Part shown: in pieces, positions 17,988 to 26,885 of the stretch | Layout: every line of letters starts with the position of its first letter | Position numbering within the stretch: position 1 is the stretch's first letter | Source of the DNA: Vibrio sp. ED004 | GTDB lineage: Bacteria; Pseudomonadota; Gammaproteobacteria; Enterobacterales; Vibrionaceae | Direction of reading: 5' to 3' | Length of the DNA: 64,000 bases | NCBI RefSeq assembly: GCF_023206395.1 | Contig: NZ_CP066149.1 | Coordinates: forward strand, 2,604,001 to 2,668,000 | The notes under the pieces: generated by a model | Told to the model about the DNA's origin: nothing | The model's input: the letters and a program-made list of their open reading frames with translations, nothing else | Databases searched by the model: none | Translations under genes and position numbers: made by a program

Positions 17988-19199
17988 TTAGAGCATATCG
18001 ACGGCTTTTTCAATGGCTGCAATGAGCTTTTCGACATCATCCATATTGTTGTAAATGCCAAAAGAAATTCGGACGGTTCCTTTTACGTTGAGCGCATCCA
18101 TTAATGGGTGTGCACAGTGATGACCTGCACGAACGGCAATACCTTGTTGATCTAATAGCGTCGCAATGTCTTGATGGTGAACGCCATCCATAACAAACGT
18201 AATCACACTAGAATTTGGTTTGTAACCAAGGATCTGGATGTCGTCCAACTGGATGAGGGCTTGATAGGTTTTGTGTTGTAGCTGGTGGATATGTTCTTCC
18301 ACGTCTTGTTGCTCAAATTGATGCAACCACTCTATTGCTGTACTTAAAGCAATAGCACCAGCGACATTGGGTGTGCCCGCTTCAAATTTGCCTGGAAGTT
18401 CAGAAAAAGTAGTGCCAGAGAAAGATACACGCTCAACCATTTTTCCACCACCATGCCAAGGTGGCATGGCTTCGAGCAATTCAAGTTTGCCGTAAAGCAC
18501 ACCAATACCTGCAGGGGCATAGAGTTTGTGCCCAGAGAATACGTAGAAATCCGCACCCAGAGTGGCAACGTCTACTGGCTCATGAACAATACCTTGCGCG
18601 CCATCGACTACAACAATAGCATCCATCTTATGGGCTTTCTCGATTACTTGCTCAATCGGTTGGCGAGTGCCAGTAACATTGGTTATCTGAGCCAGAGCAA
18701 CAATTTTAGTTCGTTTAGTTAATAGAGAATCGAAGGCATCAAGGTCGAATTCGCAGTCTGGTGTCATTGGCACCTTGATGACTTTAGCACCGGTTTGTTC
18801 AGCCACGATTTGCCAAGGCACGATGTTGGCGTGGTGTTCCATTTCACTAACTAAGATCTCATCGCCAGGTTGAAGGGTACTTCTTGCGTACGTTTGAGCA
18901 ATGAGGTTAAGTGCTTCGGTGGCACCGCGAGTCCAAATAATTTCCTTTGAAGACGTAGCGCCAATAAACTGAGCGACCTTATCTCTTGCGGCTTCAAATT
19001 GACTGGTGGCTTGCGCGGTTAAGCTGTGGCTACCACGGTGAACATTGGCATTTTGCTTAGAGTAATATTGGCTAATGGCATCAATAACCACCTGAGGTTT
19101 CTGTGTGGTTGCCGCGCTGTCTAAGTAAATCAGTGGTTGCTGGTTGATAGTTTGTGATAGCGCAGGAAACTGCTCTCGGATGTGATTGATATCAAACAT
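17988..19199 (-). CDS. csdA: Cysteine desulfurase, CsdA type
   Basis: This PLP-dependent enzyme converts cysteine to alanine and hands the sulfur to CsdE. The 403-residue product has the group II (SufS/CsdA) features: IYLDSAATTQKP near the N-terminus, EHHANIVPWQ, the PLP lysine in FSGHKLYAP (about residue 228), and the active-site cysteine in RAGHHCAHP (about residue 362). Group II architecture, the nearby csdE and tcdA, and the absence of other suf genes argue for CsdA rather than SufS. It is transcribed towards csdE, with the barrel gene between. Confidence 0.92.
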   Translation of the reverse strand: MFDINHIREQFPALSQTINQQPLIYLDSAATTQKPQVVIDAISQYYSKQNANVHRGSHSLTAQATSQFEAARDKVAQFIGATSSKEIIWTRGATEALNLIAQTYARSTLQPGDEILVSEMEHHANIVPWQIVAEQTGAKVIKVPMTPDCEFDLDAFDSLLTKRTKIVALAQITNVTGTRQPIEQVIEKAHKMDAIVVVDGAQGIVHEPVDVATLGADFYVFSGHKLYAPAGIGVLYGKLELLEAMPPWHGGGKMVERVSFSGTTFSELPGKFEAGTPNVAGAIALSTAIEWLHQFEQQDVEEHIHQLQHKTYQALIQLDDIQILGYKPNSSVITFVMDGVHHQDIATLLDQQGIAVRAGHHCAHPLMDALNVKGTVRISFGIYNNMDDVEKLIAAIEKAVDML

Positions 19200-19285
19200 C
19201 TATTCTTACCTAAATCTTGGGAATTGGTGCCAGCACTACGCTGAGCGGTATCGTTATTTTATCGCGACTTGTTAAGCGTTGCTGA

Positions 19286-20179
19286 CTAATCTTGATGATT
19301 CCAGCTATTTTCTCGTTCTTTAACCATTGCGAACAGCTTTTGGTTCGTGGGTACTTCTATTTGATGCTTGAGTGCAGTCTTTATAAGGTGCCCTGTAATG
19401 AAGTCGATCTCAGTCTTTCTTTGATAGAACATGTCTTGTTTCATAGAGGAGTTATTCTTTGCCGTCGCTTGAATAACTTTGTTGACGTTAGTTTCCAATT
19501 CGTCGAACGAGCAACTAATGCCCTCAGCCTGCATAACGTGCGTTAACTCTTCAATGATGGCGGCTAGAGTTTTGCTAAAGCGTGGTTCGGACAGGTCTCC
19601 ATTCTTGACCTGTTCCAATCCAGTCAGTGGGTTGATAGCACAATTGATGGCGAGCTTAGTCCAAAGCGCAGTTTTTATCTCAGGGTTCCAATTCACGGTC
19701 GGTAGAGCGTGTTCCAACACATCAACCAAAAAAGTGCACTGCTGACCTTGGAGGTTAAATGCTCCCAGTTGAGTTTGGCCTAACCCTGTGTGAGAGGCAC
19801 TGTTACGGTCAGGTTTAAAGGCTGCTTGGGTGGTGGTTGCTAATACTACCGGATGAGCATCAATTTGAGTGGCTATCTCGTCTACTGCTCCCATTCCGTT
19901 GTGCATGAACATAAGAATGGTGTCAGGGTCGAGATATTGAAGTAACGGAGTGGTGGCTTCTTTTACTTGCCAAGCCTTGACCGTGACGATCACTAAGTCA
20001 CTCGCAGATAGCTTTTCGATATTGTTGTTACTGAAGGAGAGTGAGGTTTGCTCATCAAGTGATAGGTCTGTAGCGGTTTCAGAAGAACGACTCCACAAAG
20101 AGACATTATGACCAGCTTTAAGTAGTTTAATGGCCCACAAAGAACCAATCGCTCCGGGTCCAACAATCGTGATGTTCAC
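19286..20179 (-). CDS. panE: Ketopantoate reductase family protein (PanE/ApbA)
   Basis: PanE reduces 2-dehydropantoate to pantoate with NADPH, a step to coenzyme A. The 297-residue product starts with the dinucleotide motif ITIVGPGAIGSLWA, and shows the catalytic-lysine helix segment (ALWTKLAINCAINPLTGL, about residues 190-207) and the C-terminal domain pattern SSMKQDMFYQRKTEIDFITG. Length and both domains match E. coli PanE (303). Paralogues of unknown substrate exist in this superfamily, so the precise activity is probable rather than certain. It lies 86 bp upstream of csdA on the same strand and may be co-transcribed. Confidence 0.88.
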   Translation of the reverse strand: MNITIVGPGAIGSLWAIKLLKAGHNVSLWSRSSETATDLSLDEQTSLSFSNNNIEKLSASDLVIVTVKAWQVKEATTPLLQYLDPDTILMFMHNGMGAVDEIATQIDAHPVVLATTTQAAFKPDRNSASHTGLGQTQLGAFNLQGQQCTFLVDVLEHALPTVNWNPEIKTALWTKLAINCAINPLTGLEQVKNGDLSEPRFSKTLAAIIEELTHVMQAEGISCSFDELETNVNKVIQATAKNNSSMKQDMFYQRKTEIDFITGHLIKTALKHQIEVPTNQKLFAMVKERENSWNHQD

Positions 20180-20235
20180 AGCAATACCGAGATAAGAAAG
20201 TGATGCTGCAAGGATAGCGAGGCATTAAATGAAAG

Positions 20236-20266
20236 CAATAAAAAATGGCACCCGAGGGTGCCATTT
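20236..20266 (-). terminator. Rho-independent terminator of ompK
   Basis: AAATGGCACCC and GGGTGCCATTT form an 11-bp stem with a two-base loop (effectively tighter pairing with a small tetraloop). Minus-strand transcripts then read TTTATTGC. It lies between ompK and panE and separates the two genes. Confidence 0.85.
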
Positions 20267-20290
20267 AGGAAACTTTTCTTAGAAGTTCGA

Positions 20291-21124
20291 TTAGAACTTG
20301 TAAGTAGCTGCGAAGTAGTGGCCTACACCTGAAGTATCACCAGCAACACCACCGTCTTTCAGGCCGTACACGTCTTTGTACAGTTTCAAACCGTAACCCA
20401 GAGCAAATTGGTCATTGTGCCAGTAGATACCGTTGAACATAGCACCGCCGTTAGATGTTTTCAATTGACCAACGTTAGGGATAGTTACTTCATCGATACC
20501 AAATTCGTAATCGATGTAACCTTGGTAAGCGATGAATGAGCCATTCTCAAAGTTGATAAATGGTTTGAACCAGTTCGTAGAAATTTGGTAACCATTCCAC
20601 TCATTCGCTTTTACATCGTAAGTCGCGTAAGCGTTTAGTTGCATTTTACCAAACCAAGGAACCATGATATCAGAACCGATACCCCATTTAGTTAGGTAAC
20701 CTGGAGTTTTAGTCGAACCATCTGCGAGCTCTAAGTCTGCACCACCATCAATAGTCGTGTAGTTTGCTAGGTAAATTTCTTGAACAGGACCAAAAGATAA
20801 ATCTTTGCCAGTTAGGCCATCGATAGACATACGTGGAGCAAGTTTCAAGAACAGCTGATCAGCACCAGATTTGTCTTTATTATCGCTGTCTAGATTAAAT
20901 ACATCGATGTAACCGTAAAGGTCAAAGATTCCTGAGCGTCCACCAAATTCCATCTCTAGGTAAGTATGATCGATACTGCCTGGCTTTTCATTAACTGTAT
21001 GCATGATATTAAATTGCATCCAGTTGTAATCATTTTTGTGAGTATCGCCGTCAGAATAATCTGCTGCCATTACTGGAGCAGAAGTTGCTGCAAGTAGGCC
21101 AAGAGTTAAAAGTGATTTACGCAT
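20291..21124 (-). CDS. ompK: Outer-membrane channel OmpK (Tsx-family nucleoside porin)
   Basis: OmpK is the Vibrio member of the Tsx family of nucleoside-specific 12-stranded outer-membrane channels and is the known receptor of broad-host vibriophage KVP40. From the ATG chosen (AGAGAG upstream) the 277-residue precursor has signal peptide MRKSLLTLGLLAATSAPVMA, then ADYSDGDTHKNDYNWMQFN, EMEFGGRSGIFDLYGY, RMSIDGLTGKDLSFGP and a C-terminal aromatic strand ending in Phe. A longer ORF start exists upstream but would destroy the signal peptide. Surface-loop segments (about residues 120-150 and 210-260) are likely variable phage-contact sites. A CRP-like site lies about 130-145 bp upstream. Confidence 0.93.
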   Translation of the reverse strand: MRKSLLTLGLLAATSAPVMAADYSDGDTHKNDYNWMQFNIMHTVNEKPGSIDHTYLEMEFGGRSGIFDLYGYIDVFNLDSDNKDKSGADQLFLKLAPRMSIDGLTGKDLSFGPVQEIYLANYTTIDGGADLELADGSTKTPGYLTKWGIGSDIMVPWFGKMQLNAYATYDVKANEWNGYQISTNWFKPFINFENGSFIAYQGYIDYEFGIDEVTIPNVGQLKTSNGGAMFNGIYWHNDQFALGYGLKLYKDVYGLKDGGVAGDTSGVGHYFAATYKF

Positions 21125-21252
21125 AATGGAACTCTCTATGTTTGAAATAAGTAACCCGCTAATCCGTGCGTGTTTATATGTCCGAATGCCGAGCATCATA
21201 GCGATTTTGTTCTCAAATAAAAGTGAGACGGAGTGAAAATTGCAATTATTAT

Positions 21253-21268
21253 AGTGAGCTCGATCACA
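21253..21268. promoter_or_regulatory. CRP-cAMP binding site candidate upstream of ompK
   Basis: AGTGA-GCTCGA-TCACA matches the CRP consensus TGTGA-N6-TCACA at 9 of 10 core positions. It lies about 130 bp upstream of the ompK start in the divergent spacer, so it could activate ompK, as CRP does for E. coli tsx, or affect the divergent lipoprotein gene. Confidence 0.6.
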
Positions 21269-21302
21269 CTAACGATCTAAATGATGGAACTTTAAGGTGG
21301 CA

Positions 21303-21318
21303 ATGCATCTTGATGCAT
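21303..21318. promoter_or_regulatory. 16-bp perfect palindrome in the ompK/DUF4397 spacer
   Basis: ATGCATCTTGATGCAT consists of perfect ATGCATC and GATGCAT arms around TT, resembling an operator for a dimeric repressor. It is 35 bp from the CRP-like site. The rest of this 588-bp spacer (21125-21712) is AT-rich with no credible gene; a 62-codon minus ORF at 21349-21537 has no support. Confidence 0.4.
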
Positions 21319-21712
21319 CCTGAGTTCTATTGATTTTGTGAAATCTGATTATTTTGTAGATAAATTGGTGAATTGCTGCTCTAAGCAAACGATTATACTA
21401 AATAGAGTGATATGCATATCAAAATCAACAGTATTCTTTTCTATGTAGTTTATCCCCAGAAAACGACTAAATCTCTCCTCAGTTAGATCCTCTCTTTGAT
21501 CTATTTTTAACCAACTCCGTAATGGTGGTGGAATCAATTGATGAACAACTCATGTGATGAGTAATTTGGAATGTGAGCCTTATTACTTTTCCCATCACAG
21601 ATATTATTGAGACAGTTCACTGCACTAAATACTGAGAGAGAGTATTTGAAGATTTTTTACTGAGCTTATCTTTTGTGTGACGAACTGGTCTAACTTTTTG
21701 GAGAGAAGACCG

Positions 21713-23059
21713 ATGAAATATTCACCATTATTAGCGGTAGCAATATCAGCGCTGTTCATTGTCGGGTGTGATGATGACGATGAACCTACCACACAACTTC
21801 AAGCTGTTCATGCATCACCCGATGCTCCTTTGGCTAATGTTATCGTCAACAGTCAGGCTCGATGGATTGGTGTCGATTATGCTCAAGCGTCTGGGTACGC
21901 TTCAGTGACAGAAGGGCAGACTTCAGTGCAAGTTGATGTTCAACTTCCCGGAGAGGCTGTCGCAACCGTCATACCTCAAAACCAATTTGACCTGAGCCAA
22001 GACCTAGATTATACGGTGATGGTGGTGGGCGATGCAGATGGTTCCAATAACCCTGTAGAAGCTTTAGTTGTTACTCGTCCTGCTGCGGGCACGGCAACGA
22101 GTTCAAGTTTAGATGTGCAAGTAGTTCATGCAGCAACAGGTGTCGGCGATGTAAATTTGTACGTCACAGGTCCTAGTGATCCATTGGGTGCACCGTTGGG
22201 GACGTTGGCTTATAAAGATTTTACCGATGTGCTCAATATTCCTGCTGGTCAATATCGCGTGAGACTTGAAACTGTAAGCGGTAGTGCTATCGCGTTTGAT
22301 TCAGGAGAGATCACGCTCCCAGCAGGTAGTGAGCTAACCATTGCAGCTGTACCGAGAGCAGATTCTAATAGTGCTTCACCTGTTAAATTGATGGTAATGG
22401 ATGGCTCGGGATCATCTTTAATCTACGACATGGCAGAAACGGCAGAAGTCAGAGTAGGACATTTAGTTGATGGTGCTCCGGATGTAGACCCATTTGTAAA
22501 TGGTTCGGCTTTTGCGCCTTTAGCTGATTTGATGTTCAAGGAAATCCGAGGATTTATCGATTTGGCTGTGGGAAGTTACGATATTGATATCTTTGCAGAT
22601 GGTACTACAACTAATGCGCTGATTGATGCAGATGGTGTCGCTGTATTTGCGGGTATGGATTACAGCATCTATGCGGTAGGGACAGTGAGTCCACTGAATC
22701 TGGAAGCTTTGGTTGTTCCAGAAAACCGTCGCCCGGTTGCGACCAGTGCAGTATTGAATATTACGCACGCGGCGGCTAATCCAATTGCGGCTTCGGTTGA
22801 TATTTACTTGACCGAGAATACGGGTATTGCTGGCAGCACTCCTGCGCTGAGTGATGTGAAATTTAAAGATTATGTGAATGGTATTTATGTTGCAGCTGGA
22901 ACCTATTATGTAACGATTACCGTTGCAGGTGACCCATCAACAATAGCGGTTAATTCAGCACAGGCGATATTAGCTGATGGCGTGGTATATCAAGTTGTGG
23001 CGATCGACGATTCGGCTGGCACAGGCTTCAACCTTATTGTGAGTGATGCAACAGACTAG
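21713..23059 (+). CDS. DUF4397 repeat lipoprotein, cell-envelope
   Basis: From the ATG with GGAGAG upstream, the 448-residue product starts MKYSPLLAVAISALFIVGCDDDD, a lipoprotein signal with Cys in VGC followed by an acidic tail, suggesting outer-membrane lipidation. The rest is four tandem related modules of about 95-110 residues, each opening with a strand like LQAVHASPDAP, VQVVHAATGV, VRVGHLVDGAPD and LNITHAAANP, and then a VD/VN-x-Y/F-V segment, the hallmark of DUF4397. Such beta-sandwich proteins are thought to be envelope or surface-exposed, but no function is established. It stands alone, divergent from ompK, with its own terminator. An upstream start 12 codons earlier has no ribosome site. 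Confidence 0.85.
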   Translation: MKYSPLLAVAISALFIVGCDDDDEPTTQLQAVHASPDAPLANVIVNSQARWIGVDYAQASGYASVTEGQTSVQVDVQLPGEAVATVIPQNQFDLSQDLDYTVMVVGDADGSNNPVEALVVTRPAAGTATSSSLDVQVVHAATGVGDVNLYVTGPSDPLGAPLGTLAYKDFTDVLNIPAGQYRVRLETVSGSAIAFDSGEITLPAGSELTIAAVPRADSNSASPVKLMVMDGSGSSLIYDMAETAEVRVGHLVDGAPDVDPFVNGSAFAPLADLMFKEIRGFIDLAVGSYDIDIFADGTTTNALIDADGVAVFAGMDYSIYAVGTVSPLNLEALVVPENRRPVATSAVLNITHAAANPIAASVDIYLTENTGIAGSTPALSDVKFKDYVNGIYVAAGTYYVTITVAGDPSTIAVNSAQAILADGVVYQVVAIDDSAGTGFNLIVSDATD

Positions 23060-23087
23060 CGTTTACTAAATCATTAGTGACAAAGTA

Positions 23088-23120
23088 AAAGAGGGTAGCG
23101 TGATGCTACCCTCTTTCTAT
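23088..23120. terminator. Bidirectional terminator between the DUF4397 gene and ampG
   Basis: AAAGAGGGTAGC and GCTACCCTCTTT form a 12-bp stem with a GTGAT loop. T-rich sequence follows on the plus strand (TTTCTATT), and T's flank the stem on the minus strand, so it suits both convergent genes. Confidence 0.85.
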
Positions 23121-23137
23121 TCTGTCTTCTTTTTCTC

Positions 23138-24496
23138 TTATTCGTGGTTGGTTTTCGCTTTTTCTAGTAAATCTGTGAAAAAGTGGCGCAACGAATAGAG
23201 CATGATCAAACTTGGAATCACCATAAGTGCAGTAAGTATAAAGAAGGTTGACCAGTCATTGAGGTAATCAACCAACTCACCACTGAAGGAAGCCAGTGTG
23301 GTGCGACCGAAGTTACCTAAGGATGCGAGTAAGGCGTATTGTGTTGCTGAAAACGCTTGGCCTGTTAATAACGTTAGGAAAGAGACAAACGCAACGGTAG
23401 AAAAGGCAGTTGTGAAGTTGTCGACAATGATGGTTGCCAAGAACAAGGTTTCACTCGGGCCAGTCTGAGCGATCCACGCAAACATTAGATTACTTGCTGC
23501 CATTGCCACACCGCCGATCATCAGCCCGCGTACAATACCGAATTTCACATTGAAGACACTGCCTACCAAAGTGAAGAATATGGTAGCTCCCCAGCCAATT
23601 AACTTGGAGTAGTGACCGATCTGTTCGTTACTGAAACCTATCTCTTTATAGAAGGTGATCGACATGCGACCTAAGAAGGCTTCACCTATCTTAAATAGGA
23701 ACACAAACAGCAATAGAGTAATAGCAACTTGAACGCCGTTTCTTTTGAAGAAATCATAAAACGGTTCAATTACCGTTACACTTAACCAAGCGAGAAGCTT
23801 TGAGCCGACCACTTTATTGTGGCGCTGCTGTGCTTGCTCTTGTAGGACTTCGCGTTGTGTATTTGGCTCTCCGACAAAAAGAGTAAACAGCATTAATACG
23901 ACAACGACACCTGCCATCCCGTAATACACGCCATTCCAACCGATTGAATCTGCATTAATAAAGGCAAGGTAGCCTGGTAGAGAATATCCTGTCCACCAAC
24001 CAATTACGGCCATTGCAGAAGCTTGCGGCAGTTTTGATGCTTCGGATTTTGGGAAGGTATCAATACGAAATGCATCAATCGCGATGTCTTGCGTGGCTGA
24101 GGCTATGGCAATAGCGAGCGCCAACATTGAGGTAAACGCTAAATTCTCTGCGGGATTGACGCCTGCGATGAATAAGGTGCCGATCAAAACAATGGTTTGG
24201 CAGAAAAAGATCCAACTGCGGCGCTGGCCGAGTATTGCGTGAAGCACCGGTAGCTTTACACGGTCTACCAATGGTGCCCATAAAAAGTTAATCGCATAGA
24301 CGGCAAACACACTACCAAAGTAGCCAATGGCCGCTCGTGTTAAACCTGCATCTTTTAGCCAACCAGACATGTTGGATCCAATAAGAACCCATGGGAAGCC
24401 GCTCGAACAACCGAGCATAAACACCCAAAGTAAGCGTTTATCAAGGTAGCTGCGGAAAGTCTGCATCCAAGAAAGAGAGGGAGTGCCTGATGACAT
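23138..24496 (-). CDS. ampG: Muropeptide MFS transporter AmpG
   Basis: AmpG imports GlcNAc-anhydroMurNAc and its peptides across the inner membrane for peptidoglycan recycling, the pathway that also signals beta-lactamase induction. The 452-residue product has 12-14 hydrophobic segments and the family N-terminus with LLWVFMLGCSSGFPWVLIGS, the GWL-DAGLTRAAIGYFG segment, and QDIAIDAFRID. It is the last gene after yajG and ppiA, a gene order related to the yajG-ampG pair opposite bolA in E. coli. A terminator lies between ppiA and ampG, so ampG may have its own promoter. Confidence 0.93.
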   Translation of the reverse strand: MSSGTPSLSWMQTFRSYLDKRLLWVFMLGCSSGFPWVLIGSNMSGWLKDAGLTRAAIGYFGSVFAVYAINFLWAPLVDRVKLPVLHAILGQRRSWIFFCQTIVLIGTLFIAGVNPAENLAFTSMLALAIAIASATQDIAIDAFRIDTFPKSEASKLPQASAMAVIGWWTGYSLPGYLAFINADSIGWNGVYYGMAGVVVVLMLFTLFVGEPNTQREVLQEQAQQRHNKVVGSKLLAWLSVTVIEPFYDFFKRNGVQVAITLLLFVFLFKIGEAFLGRMSITFYKEIGFSNEQIGHYSKLIGWGATIFFTLVGSVFNVKFGIVRGLMIGGVAMAASNLMFAWIAQTGPSETLFLATIIVDNFTTAFSTVAFVSFLTLLTGQAFSATQYALLASLGNFGRTTLASFSGELVDYLNDWSTFFILTALMVIPSLIMLYSLRHFFTDLLEKAKTNHE

Positions 24497-24510
24497 AGGG
24501 CGTCCTTGTA

Positions 24511-24541
24511 TAGAAAAACGCCCTTAAGAAATAAGGGCGTT
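24511..24541 (-). terminator. Terminator between ppiA and ampG
   Basis: On the minus strand AACGCCCTTA and TAAGGGCGTT pair over 10 bp with a 5-nt loop, followed by TTTCTATAC. It ends yajG-ppiA transcription at least partly before ampG. Confidence 0.8.
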
Positions 24542-24549
24542 ACATTGGA

Positions 24550-25098
24550 TTACTTAAGAAGGGTCACTTTAGTGATGACGATTGGGTCGACTGGGATGTC
24601 TGACATGCGGCCCATTCGCTTGGTTGGAATCGTTGCCATCTCTTGAACAACATCAAAACCTTCAGTTACTTTGCCGAATACTGCGTAACCTGGGTTACCG
24701 CCTTTTGCGTTCAAGAAATCATTATCAGAGAAGTTAATGAAGAATTGGCGAGTTGCAGAATCTGGCGCATTAGTACGAGCCATAGCGATTGTTGCTGTAT
24801 CGTTCTTCAAGCCATTGCTGCCTTCATTCTTGATAGGAGCATAAGTCGCTTGTTGATTCATGTCTTGATCGAAACCGCCACCTTGTGCCATGAAACCAGG
24901 AATAACACGGTGGAAGATAGTACCTTCGTAGCTGCCGTCAGCAACGTACTTTAGAAAGTTCTCAGCACTCACTGGTGCTTGCTCTTGGTTAAGCTCGATA
25001 GTGAAGTTGCCTAATGTTGTTTCTACGTTCACTTTAGGACCAGCCCAAACGCTCACGCTCACCAGCATTAGTGCAATAGAAGATAAAATGCGACCCAT
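24550..25098 (-). CDS. ppiA: Periplasmic peptidyl-prolyl isomerase, cyclophilin A type
   Basis: This is a cyclophilin that catalyses cis-trans isomerisation of proline bonds in exported proteins. The 182-residue precursor begins with a cleavable signal (MGRILSSIALMLVSVSVWA) and has the cyclophilin core: FKI-type FHRVIPGFMAQGG, TIAMARTNAPDSATRQFFINF and YAVFGKVTEGFDVV. The signal peptide separates it from cytoplasmic PpiB. Its ATG overlaps the yajG stop (TAATG), indicating translational coupling with the lipoprotein gene. Confidence 0.9.
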   Translation of the reverse strand: MGRILSSIALMLVSVSVWAGPKVNVETTLGNFTIELNQEQAPVSAENFLKYVADGSYEGTIFHRVIPGFMAQGGGFDQDMNQQATYAPIKNEGSNGLKNDTATIAMARTNAPDSATRQFFINFSDNDFLNAKGGNPGYAVFGKVTEGFDVVQEMATIPTKRMGRMSDIPVDPIVITKVTLLK

Positions 25099-25667
25099 TA
25101 GAAACGTTCCTTCATGTAAGTTTGTAGCTCTTGGTCGTTGGCAATCTCTTTCAATACCAAGTTGATTACATCGTTAAGCACCATCGCGATATCATCATTT
25201 GAAGCGCTTAATGCACCTGTGCGAGTTGCAGTACCATTGAATGTTTTAACTAGCTTACCTTCCGGTGTCTCAGCCGTTACTTCAAGCGTTACTTTACCGT
25301 CCATTTGGTTTTCCATAATGGTGTGTTCTACGGTAACAAGTGCTTCTTGAATCTCTAAAACAATTGAGTTTTCGCTGTTTACGCTTGCACGGTAACCTTG
25401 AGACTCTAACTGTTGTGCTACAGCGTTCTCTAGAGAAATACGCATGTTCTGCTTAGCGTGAATTGGCTGAATATTTGAACGGCCACTATCAACCAGTGCA
25501 ACGTATTGAGCGGCACGAACATCTTTACTTGTTAGTGTGTATGTTTTGCCTTGTACTAGGTTGCTTGAGCTTAGTGAAGCTTCTGGCATTACATTGATCT
25601 GTTCTTGCTGAGGGGCTGAACATGCTGTCAAAGCCATAATAGAAGCAGCCAAAATCAGTTTTTTCAT
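25098..25667 (-). CDS. yajG: YajG-family lipoprotein
   Basis: The 189-residue precursor starts MKKLILAASIMALTACSAP with lipobox LTAC, so it is lipidated. The absence of Asp at +2 (Ser follows Cys) predicts outer-membrane sorting. The mature part resembles YajG, a family of periplasmic lipoproteins of unknown function, with the segments AAQYVALVDSGRSNIQ and GTATRTGALSASNDDIAMVLNDV. It heads the yajG-ppiA pair upstream of ampG, as in enterobacteria, and is preceded by AAAGGA at good spacing. A link to peptidoglycan recycling is suggested by context only. Confidence 0.85.
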   Translation of the reverse strand: MKKLILAASIMALTACSAPQQEQINVMPEASLSSSNLVQGKTYTLTSKDVRAAQYVALVDSGRSNIQPIHAKQNMRISLENAVAQQLESQGYRASVNSENSIVLEIQEALVTVEHTIMENQMDGKVTLEVTAETPEGKLVKTFNGTATRTGALSASNDDIAMVLNDVINLVLKEIANDQELQTYMKERF

Positions 25668-25733
25668 TCCTTTATCCTTTCTAAATTCACACCAGAAGCT
25701 CGGTATCTTAAATTCTTGTGAAGTCGTTTCTGC

Positions 25734-26885
25734 TTATTTATTAAAATTCGCAGGTTCTCTTGTTGCTTGTAATATCTCAAATTTTTGGTTTAGTTCAAGC
25801 GTTTCAACGTTAGCTTCACCAAATAGTCTTGCTAGTTTGACATCGTATCCGAGGTGTCGGTTGCCAATAACAATTAATTTGCCTCCATTGCTTAGAACAT
25901 GCTTTGCATCACAGAACATTTGCCATGCAATGTGATCAGTAATCGCTTGTTGCTGATGGAACGGAGGATTACACATTACTAAGTAAGTGCTGTTTTTCTT
26001 AAAACCATCTAAACAGTTGTTGGCGATGAACTGGAAGTTACCTTCTTCACCAAGGTTATCCTTGACGTTTTGGCGTGCTGATTCCACCGCCATGAAGCTC
26101 TCATCAACACAAGTGATACGAGCCTGAGGGTTCAACTGTCCTGCTTTAACACTCAATACACCGTTACCACAGCCTAGGTCGATGATATGACGTAGCTCTG
26201 GATCTTGAGGGATGTGCTCTAGCATATAGCGAGCGCCTTGATCGAGTGCTTCGCCTGAGTAAACATTTGGTAAATTTTTCAAGCGGATATCTTCACCGTC
26301 TACATCCCACTCCACAAACGGCTCGACAGTTTGAACTGGTTGGCAATTTGGAGAAGAGAAAACCAAGCGGTGCTTTTTCTTCGCTAGCGAGGTTTTGGTC
26401 TCGCCTAGGTACTTCTCGAAAAGGTTAAGCGTAGAGGTGTGGATCTCTTTTACTTTGTTGACACCGATCACTTGGCAGCCTTCAGGCAGTGCTTGGCGTA
26501 ACTGACTTAACTGCCATACAAGGTGGCGGTTGGTCTTTGGTAGTTGCATGATCACAAGGTCGATACCGTGCGGGATATCATCCATGGTGTTTAAAAAGTT
26601 GACTCGATTACATTGATTACGCTGTAAGTTTTTTAGCGCACCGCGATGAGAAATAAATGAGTCGCTCATCATAGTGACATCATGATCTTTCGAGAACCAA
26701 GCGGATAGGGCACCAAAGCTGTCGTTCATGATTAGGATGTGTTTGCCAGGTTCAAGATTCATCTCTTCAACATGACTGATCAGGTATTCGTCGCCCGCAT
26801 CCCAAGCTTGAAGGGTTTCATTTGAACGTTTAGGGAAACGATGTAAGGTCAAAGTTCTATCGTGAAGGGTAAGTTCGGTTTTCAT
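25734..26885 (-). CDS. rlmG: 23S rRNA (guanine1835-N2)-methyltransferase RlmG
   Basis: RlmG methylates G1835 of 23S rRNA on naked RNA, using SAM. The 383-residue product shows the two-domain RsmC/RlmG plan: a degenerate N-terminal methyltransferase-like domain (to about 190) and a catalytic C-terminal domain with the SAM motif IIDLGCGNGVLSV (about residue 234) and the amino-methyltransferase motif CNPPFHQ (about 310). The product length and the NPPF motif match E. coli RlmG (378). It is divergent from bolA and sits just upstream of yajG, with a 66-bp gap to that gene. Confidence 0.93.
   Translation of the reverse strand: MKTELTLHDRTLTLHRFPKRSNETLQAWDAGDEYLISHVEEMNLEPGKHILIMNDSFGALSAWFSKDHDVTMMSDSFISHRGALKNLQRNQCNRVNFLNTMDDIPHGIDLVIMQLPKTNRHLVWQLSQLRQALPEGCQVIGVNKVKEIHTSTLNLFEKYLGETKTSLAKKKHRLVFSSPNCQPVQTVEPFVEWDVDGEDIRLKNLPNVYSGEALDQGARYMLEHIPQDPELRHIIDLGCGNGVLSVKAGQLNPQARITCVDESFMAVESARQNVKDNLGEEGNFQFIANNCLDGFKKNSTYLVMCNPPFHQQQAITDHIAWQMFCDAKHVLSNGGKLIVIGNRHLGYDVKLARLFGEANVETLELNQKFEILQATREPANFNK

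Noticed and set aside
21349..21537. 62-codon minus-strand ORF in the ompK/DUF4397 spacer
   Set aside because: AT-rich spacer, no ribosome site and no recognisable motif.
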